Shown: positions 50,090-61,149 of the stretch, piece by piece | Position numbering within the stretch: the stretch's first letter is position 1 | How the letters are laid out: each line of letters opens with the position of its first letter | Source: Stropharia rugosoannulata | Lineage: Eukaryota > Basidiomycota > Agaricomycetes > Agaricales > Strophariaceae | Assembly: GCA_028532985.1 (NCBI GenBank) | Contig: JANCIK010000014.1 | Location: 124,001-188,000 of the forward strand | Reading direction: 5' to 3' | DNA: 64,000 nucleotides | The notes under the pieces: model-generated | Databases searched by the model: none | What the model saw: the letters and a program-made list of their open reading frames with translations, nothing else | What the model was told of the DNA's origin: nothing | Position numbers and translations under genes: made by a program

Positions 50090-51450
50090 AAAGGCTAGTA
50101 CTTCAGCAACTTGAAGAGAAACGAAAAGCCATGCCACCTGCAAAACCCGATACCTAGCTTGTTAGGGCGCTGTCCACGCTGCATGTGAAGATCGGGCTGT
50201 CATCGGCCTATCCTGCGCCTGCGGACCCCTCGATTCCCATCCGTCGCCGGAGGATGCTAAATGCTACTAAATCCCTAGCTGTTCGCGACGCTTGCCAGAA
50301 GCCTGTTTACACGCAAACTGCTAGAAGAGGAGGGGCAGGATGGGGAGAAGAAGCATAAGATCGTCATGCAGAGCAACAAGTTCTTCAATATCAGGTTCCT
50401 TGAACTGAGGTGCGCTTACTACTTCTGTCTACGCGCCTGTCGTGCATTCTGACACGATTTTAGCGGGATACAATCTGAGTCGAAAGAGTGCATCATTTTC
50501 ATTGCTGCTCTGCCAACACTGGAGAAAAACTGGACTGCTATTCCCGAGGTGCACAGATGCAGCTAAGCTAATCTTCTGTTGTGCCGACAAATCCAGCTAT
50601 GTGCCGACAACTTCAAGGGACATGTCCCGGGCTACCCACCCGAACTGACAGGTCTACATCTGCACGGCCTCAACAAATGCAGCGCGGAATTCGAGACTAC
50701 ACCCGCTGAAACTTTCAATGAGGAATGGAGCTTCAACAAGACCATGCATGTCACGCTGAACACCTGAAGGAGGTCCGGAAGTTAGTTCACTAGCGCCTGC
50801 TCGGAGAAGGGCGAGAAGGGCGAGTAGAATCGGGAGGCGGTTGAGGCCTTCATAATGCGGCGCAGCCAATGCCCAAATTGCCCTGCCACTAGGGCTTGTC
50901 ATTCTTGTCCGAAGTTAAATTCAAAGAACTATATGTGATGTACTGCAACTGGCCCGAGGTGATGAAGGCGCTGCTCAGCCAGGGCCTCGATCCTAGCATC
51001 CTACCCAAGTCGATGCTGAAGTGCGTGGAGACGAATCTTTGTCAAGTGGGTGATTGAGGAAAACCCGAAAGCATTTGCGAACCATACGAAACAACAAATA
51101 TGCGTCTCCATAACGCTTATAGTGCCTGCTCAACTTCATCCTGCTCAACTTTGTCATCTAGAATTAATCACCTAACACAACATCGTCAGTCTCTTCGGGA
51201 TGCTAGTTACGCCAAGAAGGAGCCAGTTTGTCTGCTTGCGCTGCATTGGGTATTGGACAAGCCTCAAGCGACTACCCACCGCATCTGTGGGGATTGTATC
51301 CAGGACCGAGGCGAGAACCACCAGACCCCCTCCAGGCTACGCTGCGAAAGGCTGTGTCGAAATCATGGGTCTGTTGGAACAAATGTTGAACTGGGCGCCC
51401 AGGAGGAACTTACGCTCCATGCCATTGATCTCCAAGAGCGCGATCCTTGA
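50090..51450 (+). pseudogene. TRL1: Fungal tRNA ligase (TRL1) remnant
   Basis: Pieces occur in order on the plus strand: LFTRKLLEEEGQDGEKKHKI (about 50303), ESKECIIFIAALP (about 50475), YPPELTGLHLHGLNKCSAEF (about 50630), ELYVMYCNWPEVMKALLSQG (about 50920), FVKWVIEENPKAFANHT (about 51040), HLTQHRQSLRDA and LDKPQATTHRICGDCI..RGENHQT (about 51165-51325). The first five correspond to the N-terminal adenylyltransferase domain, the last to the polynucleotide kinase domain. TRL1 joins tRNA halves after intron removal. There is a TGA at 50765 inside a conserved stretch, frames change repeatedly, and the cyclic phosphodiesterase end is missing. Confidence 0.75.
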
Positions 51451-51699
51451 GACGTATGCCCAGGTCTTGTTTTTGTATGCTTTGCTGTAGTACAGAAAAA
51501 AAGAACGAAATCAGACCAAAGTCGAAGTTGGAAGTAGACTGCGCGCCATCACTAATGGCGATGTTGAAGGTTTGCCTTCCCCTGACTCTGAGGTCCTCAC
51601 TTTCGGCAGCTTCGCGAATTTTTTGCATTTAAGTGACGTTATTCACAAACAAAGCATGCCAAATCCAAGCCACCACAGGCGTCTCTCTCCCATGTTGCC

Positions 51700-52290
51700 C
51701 ACTGCGCATTCTCCGCTCAGTAGCCTTCCTTCCTCGAGAATCTCGCAAGGAAAGATGTTACCACCAAAGCCCTCCAGAAGAAGCTCTACGCTGCTGCGCT
51801 GCACAAGTAGCTGGTGGCACGCACGGATACCGAGTCCATCAACACTGTGGGCGGCAAGCTTGTGCTTGCCTCTTTACTGCTTCACAAAGACCTTGGCGTC
51901 AAGTCATTCGCAGCATGCTGCCTAGCCGATATCCTCCTTTTTTATGCTCCTGAAGCATTGCATACCCAACATGAGCTATGCAATATCTTCTAATTCTTCT
52001 TCCATCAACTTTCCCTGGACCTAAGGGGCCCGACGAACTGTACTTTAACAAGTACTTCCACCTCATCAGCAGCAGCACGACTTTACGAAGAAAGCATAAA
52101 CTCTTATGGCTAATATTCTACTCGCTGTCATTGAACAATATTCTATATTTCAGCGTGGCGTATCTTCATGCCCCTCTGCAGTTCAGCCAGCCCGGGTACC
52201 GTGTAACTGTAGCCATCTGCAACTCCGCCGCCAAACGCCTTATAATTCGGAAACCTACCAACTTCATCGCCTGAAGAGAGGCGGCATCTG
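51700..52290 (+). pseudogene. PDS5: Sister-chromatid cohesion protein PDS5, N-terminal remnant
   Basis: The plus strand reads KALQKKLYAAALHK, then TAG at 51808-51810. It continues KLVLASLLLHKDLGVKSFAA, CCLADILLFYAPEALHTQHE, a TAA at 51991, FFFHQLSLDLRGPDELYFNK, YFHLISSSTT, MANILLAVIEQYS and GYRVTVAICNSAAKRL. These follow the start of fungal PDS5 in order. PDS5 binds cohesin and controls its stability on chromatin; full-length proteins exceed 1000 residues. Only the first roughly 180 residues are seen here, with several stops. The remnant follows directly on the tRNA ligase remnant in the same orientation. Confidence 0.75.
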
Positions 52291-53081
52291 TGTCTGCGTT
52301 GTCGGTGACAGTACATGACCTGGTCAGGCGACTGTGCTGCTGAAATGTGTCGAAGCAATGCCTGCTCTATCTACCAATGTAAGGAGGCCCAAGTTGTGAG
52401 TTGCTCAATTCAAAGATATGATATATCTGACCCCGGATAAGTGCGGGCTGTGACATGCAAGGTATTCCCGTACCTTGACTACGAGGTGCTTTGCGCCATG
52501 TATTGGAAGATCTTTTGAAGAAAGGTGCTGGACTCGGACTGGACAAGAAGGTATGGTTTCTTGTAGCCACTCTGCATCATCATCTCAGCAATCGATAGAA
52601 AGCCGTGGGGACAGAAGCATTGAACAGTATACTAGGCGAACTGTGCTGCCTTTCATGGCCAGAAATGCGCGTCCATATATTGGCGGTAATTGATTTTGCA
52701 CCAACCTTGACATAGCGGAAATAACAGACCCTCTGCGATAAAACCCACTTTCCTGACAGATCCTGAGAACAATGACGACTTTGCTGCGGCACGGATCATA
52801 CGTACCAGATCATCCCCACTTCAGTTGTCCTTCCTTTACTGAAGCAGATACTCAAGGGTATCTCATACCCAAAAAATATCGACCACAAAAGCGTTGAATT
52901 TGTAAAAGATGACGAGAACCAAGATGAGGAATGGATGGAGGAGATTGGCCTTGCGGTAAACTCTTAAGGGCACGAAATGTATAGATAACCTAGTTCTATT
53001 CCATGACCTACATTCATACCTACTATCTGCACACGTTGAGAAGATCCTAAAGCCTGTGATAATTTGATAGATGCATATGCC
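52291..53081. other. Unassigned; one exon-like tail
   Basis: Around 52850-52965 the plus strand reads ILKGISYPKNIDHKSVEFVK, then DDENQDEEWMEEIGLAVNS and a stop. It looks like a real C-terminus of an unrecognised protein. The rest holds nothing I can support. Confidence 0.3.
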
Positions 53082-56000
53082 CTAAATTTGCGCAACAACG
53101 TTTAACTGAAACTGAGTCCATGCATTTTTGTTTGGAAGTGTTTTCGTAAAATGTTGGCACAGGGCATCGTAGATTTTGCTGTGCTCAAGTAATGCTTTTG
53201 TTGATTCCAGACCGATAACAAAGGAGCTGTTGCAAGCATATTTCCTTAGCTCGTGTATAATCTAAAGAATGATAAGTCTTGAGCGATTGCAGCCCTGCTG
53301 TAGATTTCACTCACTAGAGCAGCTGATTCCGCGGCATTGAGTGGTCCAATAGTATTTGGGTTCGTTTTCTGGCTGTTCTTGGCCATTACCCTGGTTATTG
53401 CAACAAGAACCGCGTCCCCAATGTGATCCTGAAAAATTATGCATTCGGTGAGCAGTGCAAAGATAGCATCAACCTAGCATAAGGCCCACCTCATCGCATT
53501 TTGTAAAGGGAAGACCTTGTAAAATTTTGAGTGCACCTTCAGAAGATTGAACCCCGTATATATCATAAATCAAAGAGCGAGTCAGTTGAACCGCTTTAAT
53601 TCGGCAAAAAAGACCCTTTGTTAGAGCAGAATCAGCAACTAGGCTGCTCCATCCACTATTTACAGGACCTAGCCATAGAACTGCATGCCAAATTTCACTA
53701 ACAGCGAGTTGCCTAGCTGGTTGATGTAATCGGAGTCGCTCTATTGGCGGGAAATGTGAAACCCATCCATAGTGACGCAGAGATGTATGTTCAGAGTGTT
53801 GAGCTTGTCTGTCGACTGGAGAATAGTAATGCTCATTCAACAAACGTGGCATATATTGTAAGTTCAGGCGGAAGACAATTTGTCGGATGAGATTTGGTGT
53901 CAAGGCGGTGTCCAAAAATTGCGAGGTAATGGCAAGGAGTTGAATGGAGATATGTTTCCCAGACCACAGCCAGATATTCTTTCTCTTCAGTCTGCCCGAT
54001 GATTGCTGAACTAAGGCCCAGATATTTGAAGCGTAATACAGGACTGGCCGATGCTGAAGCTCTAAATTGTGAATGCCAAAAGGGCGGAGCACATACAGAA
54101 ATACTGCAAGGTGCCTTGTCATATCCCTAGGAATAGCGAAAAAGCGGGTCATAGCTTCAGAGCAACCATAAGCTTTGGTTGGGTCATTGAATGCAAACAG
54201 TCCGTTTTTCAAGAGCCATATATTGCGATTAAGGCCTTGAGGTGGGTCAAAACAGATGTATCCGTACTTGAACTCCAGAATACCAACACCACAGCACAAG
54301 GAAAAGACCCTAGCTAGACTTGTGAGCGCGGTGTTTTGCTCTAAGTTTAGCCACCGATCAAGGGCAGCTACTGACAGCCCTTGGGTCTCAGATACAAAAC
54401 GGTGGCGGCTTTCATTAGGACTTCTAAATGCTTCGCGGACCTTATTAGCCCATGGGTGCAATGCAGCAGCATTGTGGAACTGTTTGTGAGCTGGCATAGA
54501 TGAAAGAAGATCATCGGAGATTTGATCCAAAGGAAATGTTGAGACATCAATGCCATCTGGGAGGAGGTGCTCCACTGATTCCTGAAACTCAGCCATAGCT
54601 GATATTGAGGCTGCCGACCAGTTGGAAATAGAAATCAATCTTGGGGGGCTATTTCCATGGGACACAGAAATGGTGTCCTCCGCTACTGTAACATTCAGCT
54701 GTGCCCCTGTCGGTTCGTTTTTAGCTGCTGCAGCCGCAATCTTCCAGATGTGGGTATTTCTCTGAAATGGAGTGATGTACTCGGTTTTAGAGTTTTGCAA
54801 TATGAACTTCTGATACTTCAAAAACGCTCTGAGAACCGAGATACAAAGATGAATCAGAGAATATTTGGTACTTCCGTCAAACTGCCGTAAACCGCACTTA
54901 CGATGGAAGTGCATCCAATTCTGAATTTGCGTCTGATGAATGGCTTATCCTTATGCTTTCCACTTGGTGTTTACTTATCAGATTGACTAGCTCATACCCA
55001 ACTGCGAGATGTGAATCAAAGCTTACCTGTCTTCAAAATATGGTTCAAGAAGTCAACATCTGCGTTGATCTCAACTTCGAAGTCATCTTCATCCTCAGAA
55101 TCAATCTCATCTTCATTGCCACCGCCCTCTTCTTCATCACTACTGCTGCTATCTTCAGCGGTTACATGGCTATTACCAGATGCAGTTGATAGCCCAACAG
55201 CTTGACCTCCTAGAAGGGAAGAGGCTTACTTGAGCCACTAAATATGATATAAAGGTCATGAACTCTTACCTGTTGTCAATGCTGAACTCATGTAAAACTC
55301 AAACTGGTTCGCTTTCTTTGCTTCAAGTCTTACTATGTGAAGGTAGATAATCCTGAATGAGAACTGCAGCTTGCAGCACAGGGACGTTACTGAGGAAGCC
55401 GTTCGATACCCTGACTCTAGAAGCGATGACAAACAGATAAGAATTTCAGTGGGACAAAAAGTGTTGTCAGGCAGAGATTGTGGGCACAAAAGAGATGCTA
55501 GCAGAGAGTGTAAAGCGCGAAGGATAAAATCCTTCACATCCTGGCCATTACATTTGTTCAAAACCTTCCACAGAAGCGCTAAGTTGACGTCAGTTAGCAT
55601 TGCATTGCCTAGAAGAGATACTGCCAGTCTTTTGTCCGCTTGTGATCCATATTGGGACAAATCATAAAGCCTGAGTAGTAATGCGACTACTTTCACCAGA
55701 GGCCCCTGGTAATGTTTTATATTGGCTGCCTGGATTTCTCGAAAAAATGCCAAATGCGGTTCACTCCTAGAATATGACAGTTAGTACTTAGCACTGTTTA
55801 GTTGAAAAGATCATAACACACCTTGGACGAAGTGCAACTTGATATGACTTGTGGACTGAGGAAATAAAATGCTGCGCGTTGTATATATACTGCGTCATCT
55901 TTCTTCTTAGAAGGACTAATCCTTCTTCCAGGCGAGACCTCCTAAGCTCTTTCCTAGACCTGAAGGCTTCAACAAGTTGCCTTGAAGGAGGGGAAATAAG

Positions 56001-57029
56001 CTCATCAATTTTGCTAAGCTGCGTATCCCCTATTATTTCCTGAATTCTGCCCCACTTTAATTGGATAAACCAGGTGGCGTTGGGAGGAGCAGATAGCACC
56101 TTTGTGGGAAATGACGGGCTGAGCTGTTTAGGAGGCCGGTAGTTGTTTATGAGGAAATAATGTCGCGTTGGCTTTTCAGCCCTGCGTAGTTCTATTGAAT
56201 GCACGCTCAGTATTTGCACCCATCCTTCTGTTGCAGTTGTCGGGTGGAGCTTAATATTATGCGCAATGGATAAGTGGTGGTGGAACTCGGCCTTAGGACC
56301 CCCGATGTATGATTCGTTTCTTGTAATCCATTTATTGCATTCTGGACAAAGATATCTGTACCTAATAGTTTCAGAAGGGAAACATTGGAAGGGGGAGTCG
56401 ATAGTAGTTGGAAGAGCAAGGCTCACAAAGGCTTGCCCTGCATCAGGAAAGACCTCTTTAATGTGATCGATAACAAGCTGCAGTTTCTTGAACTTGAGGT
56501 GTGGCGGAATGGCGAGTTTATGTCTTTTGTCGATGTGGCGCACTATAGTATCCAGAGGTAATATCATACTATGACGAAGACAGGCCAGTACCCGAATGCT
56601 TTCTAGATAAAGAAGACCCAGTGATGAAAGAAGTTTACAACTTCCAGAGGAGTGATTGCTGTCATTGCTTTCTGCCTGACACGCCTGCAACAGAGTCGAC
56701 AGCGCTGTCCATTCTTCTTCTGTAGCCTTATTTTGAGCAGCTCCTTCCATATAATGACTACGACCTTTTCCAGTTGCGATCTGCTTTCGTTTCCGTCTAC
56801 CCGATTGTGCTAAAGGCTCTGCGTAGTCTTCGCTTTCGTCACTTTCAAACAAGGAGCCATCAGCAGTATCCTGAGACCGGTCCATAAGGCCCTTGTCGGA
56901 AAATCTTGCCCTTGCATCAGGGCGCGGACGCAGAGCTCTTGCTTGCTGATTTAAGGATTCCGGAATATGGGCCAAAGACCGACGAGGTATTTCAACACAG
57001 TCAAAAACTAGTCGTTTAGAGCCTGGCAT
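53082..57029 (-). CDS. OrsD-type zinc finger plus tyrosine-recombinase-like protein, copy 2, intact
   Basis: Exons inferred are 57029-55822, 55766-55270, 55209-55027, 54920-54902, 54828-53490, 53428-53315 and 53261-53082. They join to 3540 nt, encoding 1179 residues; one exon is only 19 nt. It parallels copy 1: basic/acidic N-terminus, degenerate first finger (CLRHSM..H..H), second finger CPECNKW..H..H, the region beginning SEPHLAFFREIQAANIKHYQ, an acidic linker (EDSSSSDEEEGGG), and a C-terminal core. In the core the first-arginine site reads CGVGILEFKYG with no Arg, TPNLIRQIVF keeps the second Arg (about 951), and QAQHSEHTSLRHYG has His and Tyr nine residues apart (980 and 989), as in LGHS..TT..Y of tyrosine recombinases. 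DNA binding is inferred, not shown. Confidence 0.7.
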
Positions 57030-58585
57030 AAGAGTAATGTTAGGAATAAAGTTGAGAGCAGCAGACTGGGCCTTGTAGATTCAAGTGTTTGGGTCAGGAG
57101 TACTATGCATACGCCCTGAAGCTTCGGGGCAGCTTCGGGTGTGACGGACCATACAAGTCTCCAGAAATCTTATCATATCTTGTCTTATCCTTGTCTTATC
57201 TTTGGATTATTATCTGTGCTGGGCTGGTCCATACCTCGCTTTCCTGAACATCATCATCAACTGTATAACCTTCTTGTCTAGAAGAAATGAAAGAATGCCT
57301 CTTCAGTGGCCTGCCTACCACAGCACTCCATGTTCTAGAGAACACGCCATTGTCTGCAGAGGATACTACCCTGCTCCTCAAATGTCCTGCTGCGGCAAAG
57401 TCGATAGTAATACTCATAAATAATATTGCGCAAGTCTCGGAATGAAAAGTGTAAAGCATGATTAAGTAGATGGACTTGACTTTGGACTGATCATGCGCAT
57501 TGCATTGTCCCAGTCCTCTGGTACGGCCAACGCAGACTCATACTGTGCCACTGGCAGCCGCTGATGCAAAAGTATAACGGTCCTATATGCACTCAGATAT
57601 GCATATAGACGGTCTATATGCGATTGGGTTGGTTTACTGTATCAGTCTCTATTTCGCCTGATACCTTCATGCCCCTCCATACCCAGCTCTGCATGCCATG
57701 ACTCCATCAGCCAAATGTCTACATAAAAAATCGTGTCATAATTATAAAGGCATGGGGTATATTATATGCAGGGCGGACCTCACCTTCCGCATTCCATTCT
57801 CTCGTATGCCAGCCTCCAGGTTACATTGCCTGGTCGACAGCCTCAGACAACGAGGAGGACTTCACAGAATGAAGCGTTATCTCTATAGATAAATCCTCCG
57901 GGAAACTACGGAGCAGTGTTAAGGCCGGCTGCATGGATGAGCTTAGAGTAATTGAGGTGACTCACCATATTGTACCTATGGTATGGGCGTAGTTAAGTAG
58001 ATACTGGAACATCTTCTGCCAGGTCATTCTTCGCAGGAAGAATATGGCTTGTTGCAAGCGCTGTTGCAATTGTTGCAAACAGCGTACCCTCTGTAAATTT
58101 TCTGCCGATACAGGGCCATCGACCAAATCCGAATACAAGGTCAATAACTTTGGCTGCTCCAACGTCATCGCTCGTACAATCTGCGAAGCAAGGTCCAGGT
58201 GCTTACTGCTATAGTACAATGTGTGTTAGCAGCCAAGATTATCGCGTCCTTGCGGGTAAACTTAAACCAAACCTAAACTAGAGGAGATGGGAAGTTGGAA
58301 CTTCAGGTTCCACAGGAATTTACGAGCGAGACGACAGTGGATGAATAATGAGAGTAGTCGGATCAGGTATGGTGAGTATAACTAATGTCATATGGATTAA
58401 ACATCGAAGTTCGGTGACGGACATTGCATCAATGGGTATGTCTCCAGATCTTCCATCTTGGCCTGAATGATTGACTTCCAATTGCTGAGTACAAAGGGAA
58501 TCATCTGCTTAAAGAATGCATCGTTATCGGAAACTCATGGTTAAGCGTGGAACCTTACCTTATTTAACCATGCTGCTCACTTCAA
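57030..58585. other. No recognisable gene
   Basis: This is the 5' flank of copy 2 plus about 1.5 kb without supported coding sequence. A minus-strand frame at 57962-58219 is helical and Gln-rich but unrecognised. Confidence 0.35.
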
Positions 58586-58935
58586 GTCTCGCATCTGTAG
58601 GATCATGCTCCGCAATGAAGGGCGATATCTAGGCCCTCGCCTTCAAGCCTGAGGGTTTAATGAAGGAGGTAAGGCTTGACGCTTCTGTCCCCAACCCGGA
58701 GTTCAGCTGCTTCGGATTTGGAAGACGGTAAGAAACTGAGTAGCTATGCCTCCAGTAATGACTATTCGCCTTGTTATAGGATTTGTCCTTTGTGGAATGC
58801 TCCTCCGTTTGGTTAGCCACAGCATATCTACTGGCTGTCTTCAACATCGAAAAATTTGTGGACGAATGCGCAATGTAATCGAGCCTTTAAATGAAATTGA
58901 ATGCTCGCTGGTCTGGTAAGCCTGTTAAATCCAAA
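58586..58935 (+). pseudogene. Cytochrome P450 C-terminal fragment
   Basis: The plus strand reads IMLRNEGRYLGP (about 58600), then in a shifted frame LAFKPEGLMKEVRLDASVPN and FSCFGFGRR. A 51-nt intron with GTAAGA and TAG ends follows (about 58731-58781), then ICPLWNA. These are the PERF region and the heme-binding loop F.FG.R.C.G with glycine after the cysteine lost. TAYLLAVFNIEKFVDE and, after another shift, VIEPLNEIECSLV complete the usual C-terminal pattern of basidiomycete O-methylsterigmatocystin oxidoreductase-like P450s. Frames are broken at two points or more. The rest of the enzyme is absent. Confidence 0.65.
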
Positions 58936-59369
58936 CAGTTCTCTGCTTATCAATTGTTGAATGTTTGTGCTGACAGCACTCCTAAGCCATTCAACTGTGC
59001 GGTTAGTACTCAATCCCGAGAATGGAAGACAGAAAGCCTTGTGAATAGCAAGCGTGCTCTGGAGGCCGGAAAAGAGTAAATGGCTTATGTGGAATCCCGC
59101 AGACATCGAGGGGCAGGCTTCAAGTTTGCTTCAAGTTTTAAGAATTCATCGGCCGACTTGCAGTACATTAAGAAGAAGACCCCCTGCCTTCACGCCGACT
59201 CGCCTCTACATCTCTCATTCTTTCGCGACCATGTCCCCGCTAGAATCCTTGCCGCAGCTCTGAGTTTTCGTCGTCTGCCTGGCCGTGCGGATTTCCCTCC
59301 ACGTCATCGGTGCTTCAAATTGCGAAGCTGCATGGAGGTGTAATGTACCCGCTCTCTGACGCGACTCTG

Positions 59370-59960
59370 TGATGATTATGTGATAATCATGGCAGCTCCA
59401 GGGTTGCGATCCCATGGCTTCAAAATGAGAGTGTTGCCTGTAACTGTTGCCATTGGAATCGCCCGCAAAGGCACCATACTGTAATATTTTAGACAAGAAT
59501 ATTCAAATCTATAAGCAGACTTACGCAGAGAAGGTGAGTGGAGTGATACTAGCAGCACAAACGCTAAGATGAACTCTTCGAGCATAGGTGTTCATGTCTT
59601 TGCTGGCTGTAAATTATACGTCAGTAAAAGAATACTGCATATAGTTAAATTCTGCGCACCTTCGATTTTCTCTCCCAGAAGCGTGGAAAGTCTTGACGAC
59701 TTGTAAACCCGAGAGGAGATCACCATGTGTGTCTAAGTCGACATTTAGAAAACGTGTCTCAAGACGCGCAAGTGGGTGGGGTGCTTCCAAGAGTCTTCCC
59801 TTGTTCTAGCAAGATTAGAGTAGGATGCAATTTGCATTCTTGTGCAAAACAAACCGTTGGCGTCTTACAATGCTTGCTTTGCTCCATGACTTGAGTGCCT
59901 CAGAGGCAGCATCAACAGTGGCAGCAAACTCGGCATCTGCTGTCTGTAAGAAGCGTTTGG
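59370..59960 (-). pseudogene. Methylmalonate-semialdehyde dehydrogenase fragment
   Basis: The minus strand reads TADAEFAATVDAASEALKSW and SKASIVRRQR (about 59945-59865), then GDLLSGLQVVKTFHASG (about 59730-59690). An intron follows, then SKDMNTYARRVHLSVCAA and, after a second gap, SMVPLRAIPMATVTGNTLIL and KPWDRNPGAAMIIT (about 59485-59377). This is the N-terminal NAD-binding half of the ALDH6 family, which acts in valine catabolism in mitochondria. The catalytic cysteine half is missing, and the conserved FNFPAMIPLW segment is altered. Confidence 0.7.
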
Positions 59961-60499
59961 GAGGACTAATAATGACTGCGGATTAGCCAACTGACGTAGC
60001 GCGAGGAAAGCTATGCACACCGGGTCATGAGCATCAGCCTAATCAGAGCTCTCGAACTCGCCGCTAATGAAGTTCATAGTCGACTCCCCGGTAGCGCTCG
60101 TGCCTTTCCACCCACTGCGCAGATATCTGTTCCACTTTGGGCGGCGCTAAAGCACTTAGAGCCTTGGCAGAGGCAGACGTGTGAAACGCCGACTGATGCA
60201 TGGCCAGCAACTGGGAGAAAGAATACAGTTTCGCAGCTAGTCTGCAAGTGGGTTCAAGTTGGGAATGGGAGGAATGGCGTTGGGGTGAAGGCCCGACACA
60301 GCTGCTCAGGCAAACCCCCTGGAACCTCCTCCTTGCATTACAACAGTTTTGGACTAAGAAGTCTTCAGGATATCGCGATCAAAAAGTACTAAGCCGCGGT
60401 TGCCTGGAGTGCTTATTGAAGCTTGCAAGGGACACGCCCTAGCAAATGGAGATAGGTGCATTCCGTAACTCTGCGTCATTGTCTGGTTCCTTAGATAGC

Positions 60500-60960
60500 C
60501 TGCGGTGCATGCGACTACCCCGGCGTCTCTTACGGTCAACGGTATGTCTCCAGTGCTTATATATGGGCTGCTGGCTAAGCGATCATGCACTGCGTCACCC
60601 TAAGGGGACATTCTTTCTGTATGCGGCCGCAGAATCTCTGCGATTGGTATTTTCGTCATTTTCTTTTTTGCAGGAGCCGATTCAAAGACAGGGCGCCTAT
60701 TCTGTGCGGAATGCGACGACTTCATATATGACGCAAAACTCGATAGTCTGCATCTCGATGCCGTCGGGTCGACCAACGCAAAACATGCAAAATTTCAGCG
60801 TATGTATTATGTTGACATGTGCACTAGAAGTCCATTGCAGGCTTTGAGGCACAGGAGGAAGATGACTGCGACAAGGCAGCGCTTCTGAAGCGAGTCCGGC
60901 CGCTGCTCCAACAAGCAGAGAAGATCGTGCATGAGACCAATGGCTATATAGGGCTACCAT
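60500..60960 (+). pseudogene. UBP8-like zinc-finger fragment joined to an unrelated tail
   Basis: The plus strand reads VCLQCLYMGCWLSDHALRHP (about 60530-60600), followed after an intron-like gap by DSKTGRLFCAECDDFIYDAK and LDSLHLDAVGSTNAKHAKFQ (about 60676-60800). This matches the UBP zinc finger of UBP8/USP22-type deubiquitinases of the SAGA complex. From about 60842 a different piece follows: DKAALLKRVRPLLQQAEKIV and HETNGYIG, then a stop; it resembles small helical proteins of the DUF6987 type (low confidence). No peptidase domain is present. Confidence 0.5.
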
Positions 60961-61149
60961 AGAAAACAGTCAGACGGGCATCAAATGCATAAAGAGGATG
61001 ACAACTTACGAAGACAGATTTATTAACATTGCGGACGCCATCTGCGCCTTTCAGTGCCAGATCAGGGTTTACGACGCCGTCACTCGGCTTCAATCCGAGG
61101 CTGTGTCGACAGGTGGAAGATGGTAGTGGTTGCCTCGCGCGCATAGGCA

